DNA of 64,000 nt from Desarmillaria ectypa (GCA_030407005.1 JAUDYN010000006.1:744001-808000), one strand, 5' to 3'; counted from the first letter of the stretch, positions 27,381 through 41,218 are shown. Program-made: numbers and translations. The notes: generated by a model not told the origin, from the letters alone.

Positions 27381-27919
27381 TAGATTCATTTTACGACGTA
27401 TTTCGGCTGATACCCATATCTTTATTTTCTGGTGAGTGCAACCCCTGCTAAGCGTGGACACACCTAAATTGTCTTTTACAGGAAGAGTGATGAGATTGAT
27501 GACATGTATATATTTTGTGATGAGCGTATGTCAAAGTTGAAGCTTGTGAACGAAGACGAATATTTCATATGTGTAAACGTCATTGACTGGCAGTGCCCCA
27601 GTGGCCCCGTCAGGTGCATTCTCTTGCTTCTTCTACCTACCACCTCTATTCATTTAACTGGGATACCTGTAGAATATCTCTTTGATGTTTTCTTCTCTTT
27701 TCGCTGTGTACAACGAGTTACCTTTTCGGGTTTATTTGATGATGTTATGTAAGCATAAAAAGTCTGGCAATGGGCATGCAAAGGAGCGTTGTTCTCTCTC
27801 CGTCGCCATCGACAAGGTCCCAGGCCGGGTTTAGTCCTGTGCTCTTCATCCTGGATATTGGAAATCTTTATTTCGCACCTTAAATCTCTTCTACTCTTCC
27901 AAGTCTAACGATAATCGAG
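27381..27919. other. Intergenic or alternative 3' exon of the secreted-protein gene
   Basis: An 82-codon frame at 27504-27752 preceded by a good acceptor (ttttacag) may be a final exon of the upstream gene. Otherwise this is the leader and promoter of the Rrm4 homologue. Confidence 0.35.
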
Positions 27920-30767
27920 ATGGATCCTCAATACAATGCCCCATTACAAGAAGCCGACGCATACGGACCTCAACCGCATCCATATCTTCACGAACCTCTT
28001 CTGTACATATCAAATCTTCCTCCTTATGTTTCCGATGAAAATCTTGCTATTGCATTCGTTACATGCGGCCCATTTCGACCAAAAATTGCTCGTGATGGAA
28101 GCAGCAGCCTGCTGTCGGGGACAATCGAGTTCAAGTTTCTCGAGAAAGGTTCGTGGTTCCTTCGCCTTATTCGCCTTTGGCACACCTGAACCATTATCGA
28201 TCCCTTACAGCTGAGAAGGCTCTGGCTACTCTTCAGTCACGTCCAATTCCGGGCCTACAGGCCCCAGTGCCTCTTGTATTATCCCCATACCCCCCGACGA
28301 ACCCGCCAACGCCTCTGCCTCCCCCGTCTGCCCTTCCACGGCTTGTGAAGCATCTACCTATTGGATATACAGACTCCCAGCTGTACGACATATTCCGACC
28401 ATATGGCGCACTTGCATCCGCTCGCACTCACACCCACTTTGGTCCCGATACCGGCATGGTCGAATTTTGGAACGAAGACGACGCCAGGATCGCCGAAGAA
28501 GCCATGCATTGTGCTGATGTCGAGGGACAGAACATCGCTGTCCAGGTATACCAACAACGGAGGACGAGCGGTGCTGTGGGGGAGTTCAATACTGCTGCGC
28601 CCACTTTCATCCCCTCAGGATCCATGTATACATATGGCGCGCAGGTTTGTCGTGTTCTATACCGGTTCGAAGCATACATGCTGATTCCGTGCAGTACTCT
28701 CCCCCTACCCCGCCTCATCGTCAGTCGTACAGCCCCCGAAGCCCCCCTGCGTCTATTCCCTTTGTACACGGTCCTGGTCAACAAGTTCAATTGGCTCCTG
28801 TGTCAGGACCAGGATCTAGCAGCCACAGTGGGCTGATTGACCCTTGTAATCTATTCTGCAAAGTACGCGACTTTTTTGGGCCTGTGCCACTCGTATTGAT
28901 CTCTCTGCGATAGAACCTTGATCCTGAGATTGATTCAAACGCTCTATTCTCACACTTCCGGCATGTATGTCACCCTTTAGTTCCTTTCTTTCTCATAAAC
29001 TAAATCTTGATACAGTTTGGTCAAATTGTCAGGTATGTAATCTCTAAATATCCGAAGGCTTGACCTGAGACCTTGACATAGTGCTCGAGTCATGCGTACC
29101 GAGACTGGAGAGAGTCGAGGTTTCGGCTTCGTCTCGTATCAGACCCCTGATCAAGGTAGGCATTTGAAGCCTGAAAGTATACCCAAATTTATCATCGGCA
29201 CATATAGCGGCCGCGGCCATGCATGCCATGAACGGCCTCCAAATCGGTAGCAAGCAAATTGCTGTTCGATTACACGAGCCTAAACAGCTGCGACAAGAGA
29301 AGCTAGCTCAGCGTTTCGGTGGACATAATGGACACCCCAGGAATTCTAGCGGAGCTACGAGTCCCACGCTTAGTGAAGGCGCTGAAAGCATCGGAGGATG
29401 GTGCAGTCCTCGTCAGCGTTCTATCAACTTGGGATCTCCGCCTAGCAGTCACTATGAGAGAACCGAGCGGGGTCGAAGGGGCAGCGGGAGCTATTACAAC
29501 GTACGCTATACTTTGCCCTCGGGTTCATCTTTCTGATGTCGTACTAGGCTGCTCTGTCCGGTACACTCAACCTCCCCATGCGCTACGACGAACTTGCAGG
29601 ACTCTCGCCTGTTGTTCGTAAAGAGGTTCTGACTGGGGACCTCAGCCGCCGTGTCAGGACCTTGGGAACAGTCGATACCCAAGACGTTGACGCCGTGGTG
29701 GAAGCGCTGCTCGGCGTCTCCTTGAGCGAAGTTGTCCAATGCATCGAAGACCCCGATAAGCTATCTGAACATGTTGAGAGCGTCAAGCGCAACCTCCGTC
29801 TCTCTGAAGCTTCGCCGCCCAAGTCTCGATCCCCTTCGGCATCGGCATCTCAGGGCTCTACTGATCCTAATGGTCTTGCTGCAACAGCAAGTGCCCCTGA
29901 ATACCCTTCCACACCCATATCCGCCAATGGTTCTTTGGCAACACCCCCTAGAACGTCATCCCCGTCTGGTTCTGTTCCTCCGACATCCGAGAGAGATCGG
30001 ATGATCGCGGCTGTGAACAAGTTTGAATCGTCTCGTCAAGGCGAGCTTACTGAGCTCCTGATGAGCTTGCCGAAGCGCGAGCGTGCAATGTGCCTATTCA
30101 ACGTTGAGATTCTTCGTGCAAAACTGGCAGATGCGAAGATGGTGTTGGACAGCGAAGATGGAGAGGAGGATGAACAGGGTGATGTTCCACAGCAAGTCCC
30201 TGTCACGCCACAGAATAAGAAGACGGCACCGCTGAAGGTGGAAGAGTCCCCGCAAACGCCTGATCTCTCGTCTCGGGGGCCGTCCGCCACGGCGTCGCCC
30301 TTACCAGGAACACCTGGGCCTACGCACACGATTGCGTCGCTTGCGAAACTGCCAGCTGCTGAGGTTGTTAGATTGGCGTCCTCTCCTCATGCTGCTCTAC
30401 CAATGCCCAAGGCCGATCCGTCAATCGTTCAAGCTACCGATGCCTTCATCGACGGACTTTTGGATAAGCCTACCCAGCAACAGAAGCAACAGTTAGGCGA
30501 CAAGCTGTACGTTCATCTTGATGCTGTTGTCCCGTGCTGATGTCATTGCTTCCTCAGATTCAAAGTCGTCAAGTCCTTTGGTATCAAAGCTGCGGTAAGG
30601 CCGAAGTTCTACTTTTTATGTTCGTGTTGCTAAGACTGTTTTATTAACAGCCAAAGGTTACTATCGCTCTCCTTGATCAAGAAGATCTTCGTGCTCTCGC
30701 ACATCTCATGAACAGTTATCCCAGTGTCTTGAAAGATAAAGCTCAAGCTGTGGCCATTAACAAATAA
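27920..30767 (+). CDS. rrm4: RNA-binding protein with three RRMs and MLLE domains (Rrm4-like, endosomal mRNA transport)
   Basis: About 770 residues in at least ten exons. RRM1 starts LLYISNLPPYVSDENLAIAF. After a Pro-rich linker RRM2 is RLVKHLPIGYTDSQLYDIF. RRM3 (NLFCKNLDPEIDSNALFSHF, then SRGFGFVSY) is separated by a Ser/Pro spacer and rebuilt over three small introns. Two MLLE-like bundles follow (LPMRYDELAGLSPVVRKEVL; NKFESSRQGELTELLMSLP). The last MLLE is spliced: GDKLFKVVKSFGIKAAPKVTIALLDQEDLR, ending NK at 30767. Three N-terminal RRMs plus several C-terminal MLLE domains is the architecture of Ustilago Rrm4, which binds mRNA and hooks to early endosomes through Upa1. Function here is inferred from that architecture. 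Confidence 0.85.
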
Positions 30768-32102
30768 ACGAGACTGTTTCTGCCTACCACAGCTTTCGAA
30801 CTGCTCTTCAATTTTCAGCATATCCATTTTCCTTTTCCACTCTCATTCATCACTCGGGGCCCAGTCATATCTCTTTTATAACAACATATCGGAAGATCAT
30901 TACATTTACTCTACAATCAGATGTTTTCTTTTGTGATTTACCCGAGTTTGCTCTCAACGCCACACATTGCATCCCAACCCCTCTTTCTGTAGTACCTACC
31001 TTGATGACGACCTTTGATGATGACGACCTACGTTTGTGATTCTACGCCAACAAATCTTTTTGATATCTTCCTTATTATTTCTGCTCCTTGAATAAGTACA
31101 GCACCTCGTTTTCTTTTCTTTTTCCTTTTGCATTTAATGGGGTTAGGGAGATTGTCAAACGCTGCTAGGCCAATACGATCATGTCTTGAATGTATTACAA
31201 GTAGTAGTGTGTAACAGAAAGGAGGATAAGGTCCAGTTCGTTATCGATGACGGGTGTTGTCTAATTCGTACTGTTGGGCGGGCGGTGATTGCCTGAAATG
31301 GACGTCATTTTACCATGGTGGTGCCAAACAGACACGGTATTTAGAGCGTGACTATCAATGTCACACCTAGAAAAATTTTCTTCCATCTTACACCAGCGCT
31401 CATCACTGGACGCCCAAGAAGATTTACCTCTCCTTGTGAGTTTTTTTTCTAGCAGGTCATCTCGATGATGAAACTATTATCTGCAAAACTCATTGCGACG
31501 TGCACGCGAGTGTACATTGGGCTGGACTTCCTTTGGGAACCATTCAAGTCTCTGATTTTTTTTTCATCCTACTATATCTATTGAGCACGCGCTGATTGCG
31601 CGTTCTAGGTGGTCATTCGATCTGCCTGTCATCTCGGCGCGTTAGGTCCCAGGATTATATAGAAGTTGTGGGTCGTCTTTCTCTCAAGGACCGTATCTTC
31701 CCACTGTAATATCACCCAATGCAATTTCTTATTCTTTGAACGGCATTTTCATCACAAAGATCGTCGCTCGACCCTTAAACAACATGCATGAGAATCCTTT
31801 TCATGTGCCCAATTGTACCTCTGGAGTAGATTGCTTCTTTTTCAGTAGATATACATATTCATGGTGATTCTCAATGCCACGGTGCCGAATGTCGAATTCG
31901 TTTTGAATGTATATGCCTGCCTGAATTTAGATACGATCCTCGCTGAACGCCACGTGCGAACCTGAAAATAGGGGGTCGTGGGAAGGTTGATGAGGGCTTA
32001 GGATCCCTTTTACGCTTACGTTTAAGCGACACCTTTCTCTGGTGCTCCTTCAAGAGGCCCTCCGTCGTGCACTACGGGGCCGGGTGCAGCGACGCGCTCC
32101 TG
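30768..32102. other. Intergenic, 1.3 kb, pyrimidine-rich
   Basis: No coding frame. The plus strand is rich in T and C tracts (tttcttttctttttcc, gtgagttttttttcta), consistent with the rrm4 3' UTR followed by a CT-rich promoter for the next gene. A possible TATA (ttatatag) is near 31654. Confidence 0.45.
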
Positions 32103-35100
32103 ATGACAACGAAGGGTCATAGCTCAGCCCCCGGATCCCCATTTTCCAAACTATCGCGCTTTGGTATTTCCTTCAAGTCCAACCTCTCCTCGGAAAAACC
32201 AGCTGCGGAGAACGATAACTGGTACATTCCGTACAACGGCCCTGTGGAGGCTCCCAGGCGACCGTACGTGAAGCCGAAGGAAAGGGACAGCTGGGGTGAG
32301 TCTGTGTATGATGTTGATGGGGACGTTGGGGGCCCGCGAGTCGCGCAGAATGGGTGGGGTAAGGGGCGTCCTAGGGCTCGAACGGAGTCTGCGATTACGG
32401 GCAGAAGTGGCTCGTCGGATGCAAGTGGACTTGGTACCCGTCATCCTACTCGTTCGTATGTCAATGTCGACCCTCCTGGAGGCGTAGGAGAATCCCCGGC
32501 ACCCCGAATATCTCGCGAATCTACCTCGAAATCGCCGTTTGCCAGTATATTCTCCTTTGGTTCTTCAAAGAAACGAGCATCACCACCCTCTGTTTTGACA
32601 AAAGCTGATTCCAAGTGAGTATCTTCTATTTTTAATGGTGTGGTGACCTTTTTCCTGGTCGGTTCGAAATGCGGTTGGAGGCAAAGGCGGCATCAATAAT
32701 ATGAATTGAATTTCTTTGCCTTGCGTCTCGACCGACGCGCACCTAATTGTGTTTTCATCATAAACTGATAGCAACCGGAACAGACGTGGCCGGGAGTCCA
32801 ACGGCGATGATGAAGACTATTACAATTCATACTACTCAGCGCTGGTCCAACCACCTCTCAGAAATCAGTACCAGTCAAGGCCAGACGATCCCCGTCGTTC
32901 TCCAAGTAGTCATATTGGTCGTTCTGAAAATACTCATTCTCCGGTAACTGGACATTCATCACCAACACTGCACCCTTATGCATATGTGTTTCCAACTGCT
33001 GATTATAGTGACGCGCCAAAAACAGCACCGCCCCTAATGTCCACAAACAGTAGGGACTCGGATCCTTTCCAACGCGTTACCATGCGTCCATCTCAGAGCA
33101 CAGGCAACCCCCAGCGCTCGTACCTTCACCCTTCGTCTGCTGCTGGTCATCGACTAACAAATTCTATCTCCTCCCCCGATTTGCGACTTTCGCCGGCTTC
33201 TTCCTCATCACGAACACAACCAAAGTCTCCTATACTCAAAGGCAAAGATCGCTGGCTTTCACCAGAGACTTGGTGTGATGCACTGTTCCTTCCCAAGCCT
33301 CGATTCAAGGTGAAACAGGATGGGAGTGTCCAATACGGAAAAGGCAGAATAGTCAGCCCCCCAGGAAGCCCTGTCTTCGCTTCGTTCGGTCAGGCTGATC
33401 AGCCACCAGGTGTCTTGTCTCGCGCTCTCGCCCAATCTCGGTCGATGGTTGATCTGCCCCGTACGGCAGATCCATCGCACAGACATGCTCCCGAACCATT
33501 TTACATTGGTCACGCACAACCCTCAGCATCTGTCAATACCGAAGCGGGCCCTTCAAGACCGCCACGGCCGCGAAGTCTGTCCCTTGATGATCTCGCACTT
33601 CCAAGTCCAGTACCGTCATTAGCTCGGTTCGCTGTTTTGCTTCTGAACTTGGCGACTATATGCTAATGTTATCAATTGTTCAGGGTCCTCGAGGAAGGCC
33701 AAATCCTCGAGCATCAACGTAAAAAATGGCAGATGCAGGCGCAGAGTTCGTTCCAGAATAGCCGCGCACGTAGCCTTTCTCGAGCACGGACCAAATCACT
33801 TAACTCTAAACAGGCCAAGCGGGCGGAAACTGGCACTGTGAAACATCCACATATCGACTTCCTCGCCGCCCGCTCCTTTCTGGGTAATCAGGACCCAATA
33901 AATATCCCTACAAAAGCTAGGCTACGCACCACGAGCCAACCCAATGGCAGTGGCGGAGCCACGTTCTCGAGATCATCGCACACACATTCGAATTCCCTGT
34001 CAAAAACGTCCAAGTCGTCGAAATCGCATTCTCAGGGTCACTCCAGGAACGGTTCGTGGGGAAAGAAGGTCGTCAAAACTACCGGTGGGGCACTCTGTGG
34101 GTTCGATGCGTCCGCTTTGACTCCGACCGAAGAGAAGAAGCTACCGTTTGATGATGCGCTGGCGGGCGATGGAACGAGAGTCATTCGGTTTGAGGACCCC
34201 TCAACTGTCCGTGACTCCGTGATGCAGTTGACTCCACCACAGGGACCATCGCCTACATCATCCGCAGGGACCGACCTGCATATGGGTATTGCACTGTCTA
34301 CGCCACCGATGGATATCGAGGATCGGGAGTCTATCCGACTACCGGCTCATCCATACGCGCAAGGAGGGCGGTATACATACACTAGTCCTCCGAGCCGTGG
34401 TTCGGATTATGCTGGTCCACATCCCTCTTCGGTGGCTGCTGGTGGTGACCGGGAACGTCTGGATGTGTCCCAGCGTCACAGATTACCTCCCCGAGCCTTT
34501 AACCATCCCTACGCCCAGTATGCCGATCTTGATTCGTACGTCGACAGTGACCGAATCATCCCTAATCCCCGTCTGGATAATAACGTTTCGCCTGCCTCAA
34601 AAATGTGGGCGCAGCTCTCACCCAATGGGAAGGTGCAGGAGATACTTCCTGAAGAGATTAGGTACTCTCCGATTGTTCATGCGAAGGGAACTAGGTCCAA
34701 CATACGACATTCTGGGAATATCTTTGATACCATTGGGGTTGGGGAAGCCCTCTTTAGTGCTGGTGAGGTTCGTGGGAGTAAGGATAGCGGACTTGGTGCG
34801 AGCGAAGAGCAAGGTGTGCGTGTCCAAACGGATGAAAAGCCCCATCCGTATAGCAATTTCCGACAACCCGTGGCATACAATGTTACGCGACCCTTGCATT
34901 TCCGCAAGCCCGCGACTGAAAAACCTCTTCCTTCACAACCAGTAGACGACAACGTCGCGACAGCCACACCGCAACGCCCGGTCCTTGCTCATGAACCGTC
35001 GTCCTCAATGGACCGGACACCAGAGACGAATTCATCACAGACTTCACCCCGCCCGCTCGGGAATCCTGACGACCTAGAGCATTTTCAAGACCTCTTCTAT

Positions 35101-35914
35101 CGGCCTAGCCAGGTGATTGGACCGGCACTATCCAGGAATCCGTCTTCGCGAAGCGGGCTCACGACCCTAGCTCATCAGCTCAACCAGGAACTTGAGGAGA
35201 GGGAACGGCACCTTTCGGGTGGCAGCAGCTCAGGTTCCAGTCGTCCTGGTGGTGATGGGATGCAGTTCGTGCTTTCGGAGCGGCCTGAGGGGGCTCGGCG
35301 GGGGAGCATCATACCTCCGTTCTATCCGTCTGTGACCATTCCGGAGGATGTGGAATCTTCGCGTGCGTCTTCGGTAATTGAGCGATCACCGGTGGAGGCG
35401 GCTAGTGATGGTTGGTGACCGTTTCTTTTATTTTGAAATCGACTCGTGCTCAAATTTCTTTCTCTCCTTAGAAGCATTCAAGGTGGGACAGGTAGAGTCT
35501 CAGGCGACACCCCCAGTTATGTCTAGCAATCATCGATCCTCTCTCGTCGGACTCATGTCCTTCTCACCCGGTCGTGACCCAGTTCCCCCTGAAGAGGAGG
35601 AAAATCTAGACAGCACGATCACAATGCGCAATTCTCGTGCTCTGCTACATCCTTCATCCTCAGGACACCCTTCCGCTGACCTCCCGCGAAGTAGTTACTT
35701 GACTAATTCAAGCCTCTATTCACGTATATCCGACCTCTCTGACTTTCCCGTTCCGCCCGCCCGGGAGGCGCCAGCGCATGTCTCGTATACTAGTTCCTAC
35801 TTTGATGACCAATATACAGCTCGCGATGCTCGAAGTGTCACAAGTAGCAGGCGTATGACTTTTGGTGGAGATGAAGAGATTGACCAACTACTGGCCAGTC
35901 TATCTACGAGCTGA
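32103..35914 (+). CDS. Large disordered Ser/Pro-rich protein of unknown function
   Basis: Four or five exons, about 1,180 residues, start MTTKGHSSAPGSPF. Most of it is low-complexity Ser/Pro/Arg/His. One ordered-looking block, KDRWLSPETWCDALFLPKPRFKV, lies about a third of the way in. A Lys/Arg-rich helix with EEGQILEHQRKKWQMQAQ follows the second or third intron. Tyr/Pro blocks (HPYAQGGRYTY, HPYAQYADLDSY) and repeated SP/TP sites suggest heavy phosphorylation. The end is FGGDEEIDQLLASLSTS. I do not recognise the family; frames join well across introns near 32615-32772, 33636-33682 and 35410-35472, so the gene is real. It may be a scaffold or signalling protein, but that is a guess. Confidence 0.75.
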
Positions 35915-36254
35915 TTTTCTGGTCCGACCTGCTTGCCCCTACCAGCCATAATATTGGTTTGTATCTTTATTATTGTTATACTGTACTTACTTGTGAATCT
36001 TAGAGAGCTGTGATCTTTCGTTGTGGTACTTATTGTCATTTGATTCGCTGGAGTTCTGCTTTTCAATAATTTATACGTGTATATCTCTTGCATCACTTTG
36101 GATTGGTAGTACATGGCGCTGAATTACCTTTCATATAGGGAAAATAATAATACGGTGCTACTCGTACAGAAGGAAAAATCAGAGCAACTCATCAGAGCGT
36201 TAATACAACAGCACAGGTAAAAATCAAACAAGCAGCAGTCGCCAGCCCTCAACC
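35915..36254. other. Intergenic between convergent genes
   Basis: AT-rich 3' flanks of the disordered-protein gene and SMC1; nothing else seen. Confidence 0.5.
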
Positions 36255-39200
36255 TCATTCATCGTATTGGGTAAGCTAAAGTCATGGTTATTTAGCGCAA
36301 CTGCCAACAAGCGAACGTATGAGAATACTCACATCTAAAGTCAGGGTAGATGAGCTATTGACCTCCTGGTCACGGTATATTCCAACTAGGGAATTGCCTC
36401 GTTCATATAATGAACCCTTCAAGCTGATGACGATGAATTGGAAAGAATCAGAAGCCTGAGCGCGTATGTAGTTGGCAATCTTGGCAACGTTCGTGTTGTC
36501 AAGAGCGGCATCAACCTCATCCAAAACGAAGAAGGGCGCAGGTTGATAGCTACACCAAATATGTTCAGGTATTGCTCGGAAAATGAAAAGGACTTTGGCC
36601 TAACCTGTGAATAGCGAACAGCAGCGCAAGAGCGGCAACCGTCTTCTCTCCACCAGAGAGCTGTTCCATGTCCCGGAAACGCTTCATAGGTGGCATCGCA
36701 TGATATTTGATACCCGCGTTGTACGGTTCCTGCGTAATCAGTTTATACTCCGTCGACTCGAAACCAGTAAGCAACATACCTCGTTGTCTTCCAAACTGAG
36801 GTATGCTACACCGCCCATGGGAGCGGCCTTTCCTTTAGTCAGATCCTTGTAAACGACATCAATCCTATCGGAGATGTGGTTGTAGGCCTTGTTGAACAAG
36901 TCACATCTGCGATTCCGATATCAGTGAAACAACATTAACATATGCTCAGGACACGACACACCGCTTTTTCTTGATTTCTTGAAATTGATCGCGTGCGTTC
37001 TTTGAGTCCTTGCGAGCCTGGTCTGCCTCTTTCTCCGTTTCGGCCAACTTGGCTTCTACATCATCGAGACTATGTACGGGTTCAATAAGCTGAAACGTGT
37101 GTCAAACAGCGGATCAGTGCATACCGTTCCATTGCTTTGAGGTTCGGAGCCATGCGCTCAATTTCTCCGTTTAATTTGCTTATTGAAGCATCAAATTCCG
37201 CTAGTGCCTCCACAGAACCATCCTGTCCGCCAAGAAAAGAGATCAGTCACCTATGAATGTGCATAAAACTCAAAATTACCTGTCGTTCATCATCATCTAG
37301 GGACTCGAAGTTGACTTCAATGCCGAAATTGTCAACACGTTTAGGTTGCTGTGTGCCATCCTCATCTTCGTCAATATCCATGGCGACTTCATCACGGAGA
37401 TTCTAATAGTCTCGTTCAGCTTGCGTCGTTGACATCATAAAGAACACATATTACCTCTTCCATTGGTACATTTCGCAAGTTCCCTGCCAGTAAAGGTAGC
37501 TTGATTTCCTCCAACCGGCATTTACGATAAATGGCAGAACGCTCTAGAGCAAGTTTCTCGATTTCGTCGTTCTAGAAGCACAGGTCATCAGCACCGACTA
37601 AAAGCTGCGAATCAAGGTCCATACTCGAAGTGTGATCTCTTTGAGAGCCTGTTCGAGAACTTTCGACGCCTTGAGTGTAGTCTTCTTCACTTGGTCTACA
37701 TGCCTGGTTTTTTCTTCAAGGGCCGACTGCAAAGTCGTCAGTTCCTCCTTGAGTGATGCTATCATGGCCTCAGAATTGGATACATCGTTCTCAGCAGCTT
37801 CTTTCTGATCCTTAAGCTTCTCCAGAACACCTTCTTCGTTTGTTATGACTCCCTCAAGGTGCTGTAAACGCTCGTGCGCACTCTCCAGTGCTTCGCTTTC
37901 AAAGTCGCGCCTTTACGTACCAAAGAAGGTCAGCGAAGAGAAGTAGCTCGATACACATGGAACATACTGGTGCGTCAAGCGTGCTATCTGACTGTCATAT
38001 CGTAACCGAGCTTCACTTTCTTCTTGAGCAACCTTTAATTGGCGTTCTTCATATTCACGGATATGCGAAACTTTGATCTTGCGGCAGAAAGACGAGAACA
38101 CCCGGTCTTCTGCGGCATTAATCGAAGACTTGAAGTTGGCAATCTGACCCTGCAGGTTATCATATGCGCTTTGGACCTGACCACAAACTTGTATCAGATA
38201 TGAGCCGGATAGGCGTTTTGATTGCACCCAACCTTTTTCAGTTCGGGCGTATTATTCTTCAGCTCTTTGTCAATATGCCGAAGCTCATCTTTGATACCTG
38301 TAAGCCGGAGCTTGCAAGCAGTCTAGATGCTCGCGACCGTTAGAAAAGGTGCCTCGCGGCAGTAGTACACGCCTTACCAGATCATCCTTTGAGATAGTAA
38401 TTGCTGATTCTAGACGAGAAACCTCTGCAAAGAGATTGTCATCGTTCTTTCCACGAGGCTTCTGCTTGCTGAGATCACGAAGCGTGCTAAGGAGCGAGTC
38501 TCTTTGACGTTTCAGGCCTTGCATACACTGTCAGCATCACAACTCTTACCGCAGAGCAATACGCACCTTGCACATCCTTTTCATCCCACTTCTTCCCTCC
38601 ACCATGAGTACTCCGGCCACCAGTGATTAACCCACTCTTATGAATGATAGTTCCTTCCAACGTCACAGCTACACGCAAAATCGTCCGAATACTATTCAGC
38701 GAAGTAGAACAGCAAACACAATACCTTTCACTTCCTGCCCTTTCTCGTAACAGACCATCCTCGCCACTTCCATCGTATCACAAACAAGGGCGTTGCCACA
38801 CGCATGATGCAAAGCTCGCTCTACCGCCGGCTCATACTGTATCACATCGAGTGCCAACCTCGCACCTTTCGCAAACGACCGGAACTTGTCATTGATTGGC
38901 TTCACTTGGATCGTGTCCAAAGGTATGAATGTCGCTTGTCCGGCACGTTGAGTGCGCATGTACTATGTTTACACCCGGTGAGTCTTATTCAGTGAGGGAG
39001 GAAGAGAACAAACCTCAATACAGTCAATAGCTGTCCTCTCTTCGTCGACAACGACAGAATCCGTATTCCGTCCAAGTACAACAGACACCGCGGTGTCGTA
39101 CTTCCTTTGAGAAGGCTTGCACAGGTCAACAACACGTCCGCGAACGCCTTCATGATAGTGATGAATAGAGTAATGAATAGATGAATAGATATGGGTGACA

Positions 39201-41218
39201 ATATGCTGACCTGGAAACAGGCGTTGAAGATTGGCCAAGGTTTCCTTCAACTTAGCCTCCTTTTCGGACTCGTGCTGGTCAACGCCTGCTTGCAACAACT
39301 GCTGATAGATGTGTTGAAGCTTTTCGTTGGCTTGAGTTTCTAATTGCCTAAAATGCAACACATCAGTTTCAAACGTCTCAAGGAGCAATTTTCCAAGTAC
39401 TTACGCAATCTTAGTCCGCTCCGACTGTTGATTGTCCAGCTCCTGCTTGGTGGCGGCTAGCTCGGTCTGAAGAGTGGATATTTTTTGCTCCAGCTAATGG
39501 ATGCAACACCTTTAAACCTAGGACAGATGACTAACATACAGATAAACGTACCTCGGCCTTCTTCTCAGTCTGCACACGGGAGTCTTCCACTCGCTGATTC
39601 CGCTTCTCGGTATAGCTTTGCTGTTTTTCTTGAAGAAGATTCAGAGTCCGTCCTGAGGTCTTCTCATCCCTGGTCAGCATTTCTAGCGACTGTCGCTCAT
39701 CGACGGCGAGGGAGCTTGCGGAGGCTTTCCTGCACGATGGATGTCAATGCCAAAGGCAGTACGGGATGGACATTGGCCTACAATCGTGCATACTCCTCCA
39801 GACTCTCTTCGCTTAGAGCCATGTTATGCTGTGAAGCCACCCTCTGTGCCTCTAAGCAAGCATATCAGACGATCCCTATGTCAAAACGAGTGAGGACGAA
39901 CCTTGAGCCACGTTGGCGGCCTTCTGTACAGTCTCAAGTTCGTTCTGCAGCTTATTCACACGTTCGCTGACGTCCCGCTCCGTTCTTTCAACCTCTTCCT
40001 TCGTCTTCTCGGCCTTGCTCATCTTGCGGGCGGAGTGAGCAATCTGAGCTTCCAGGGCTGCAAGGTCAGGTTTCTGGTGTAAAATTGAGCGATTTCTGTT
40101 CGGAGCATGGTTTTGTGCTACACACTTTCCCTTCTAGCGCTTTATCCGCCTTCTTTATCTTCTTCTCCATTTGCATGACTGACGTCCGTGATTTAGCCTG
40201 GTCTGCACGGGCTGTTTCCAAAGTCTGGTCATGGATACGTTGTTCATCTCGAAGCCCTGATAATGCCGTATTTTGCGTTGTAATTTCTCTTGCATTCGAA
40301 TCGATGTTCTCTTCGATATGAAAAAGCTTGAAGAGAATCCGTTGCAGATTCAGATGATCCTGATTGCCAGTCAGACAACAAAAGCGTTAGAGAACGGGTG
40401 GGACATACGCGTTCTTGACACAACGCCTCAAATCTTTCTGCTTCACCTTTTTGCTCCTTGTATTGCTTGATCTCTCCCGCAATTCCACGCCGCTTTGAAA
40501 AGTTAAACGTCGCGTTCTCAGTCGCCCGCTCTTGGTCTTCCTTGGCCTTTTCGTATTCTGCAGCGAGCTCCAGAGATCCGCTGATTTGCTCTATAAGTTT
40601 TGCAAGTTCACGGGGCGACTGTGACGCGACGGCTTCCACATCACCCTGGAAAACGAGGAAATTCTTGGCTTTAACAAGGATGTTATGGGAGATGAGAGCG
40701 GCGTTATAGTTGGTGTAGGTGACAACCTTGCCGTTAAGTTTGTATTCCGAAGCTCCAGTAGTAGATATCCTGGGTAGAACACGTTAAACCCCGCGCATCA
40801 GAGGCGACGCGACTCACGTTCGTTGAAACAGCCACTCCTTTCCGTCCCCGTCTATGTATACGGCTAGCACCCATGCCTTCTTAGCGGTGCCCTCTCCCTC
40901 ATCACCATCGCCATCAGTAGCAGATCCAGTTCCCTCTTCAGCGCCGTCTTTTGCTAGTTTCCGACCACGGTACACGAGATCCTTCAGTTGGGAGCTACGT
41001 AGCTGTGCGCTCTTCACACCGAGAACGAAGGATATGGCGTCCATTAAATTGGACTTGCCCGCTCCATTAGGCCCGATAATTGACGTGAAATTCTTGAACG
41101 GTCCAATGGTTTGGTGTCCGCTGAAGAAATCGGGCGTTAGGAATGGTTCGCCGCCTATCGAACTAGGAACGTACCGATATGATTTAAAGTCGCAGAGTTC
41201 AATGCGTACAAGCGGCAT
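36255..41218 (-). CDS. SMC1: Cohesin subunit SMC1
   Basis: ATPase core of cohesin, needed for sister-chromatid cohesion and DNA repair. The start [15 protein letters not shown] is spliced to [24 protein letters not shown], the Walker A. Then come [21 protein letters not shown] and [15 protein letters not shown], which are SMC1-specific. Long coiled-coil exons follow. The hinge lies about 38.5-39.4 kb and includes [16 protein letters not shown]. The C-terminal head has [19 protein letters not shown] (signature motif) and [22 protein letters not shown] (Walker B/D-loop), ending LTLDLTQYDE at 36255. Numerous 45-60 nt introns; estimated length about 1,240 residues as in other fungi. Antisense frames inside it are shadows. 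Confidence 0.95.

Noticed and set aside
39140..39200. Short tandem atgaatag-like repeats
   Set aside because: Simple low-complexity drift inside an SMC1 intron; too short and imperfect to be notable.
39485..39970. 161-codon plus-strand frame inside SMC1
   Set aside because: Antisense shadow of a coiled-coil exon; no domain and no matching exons.
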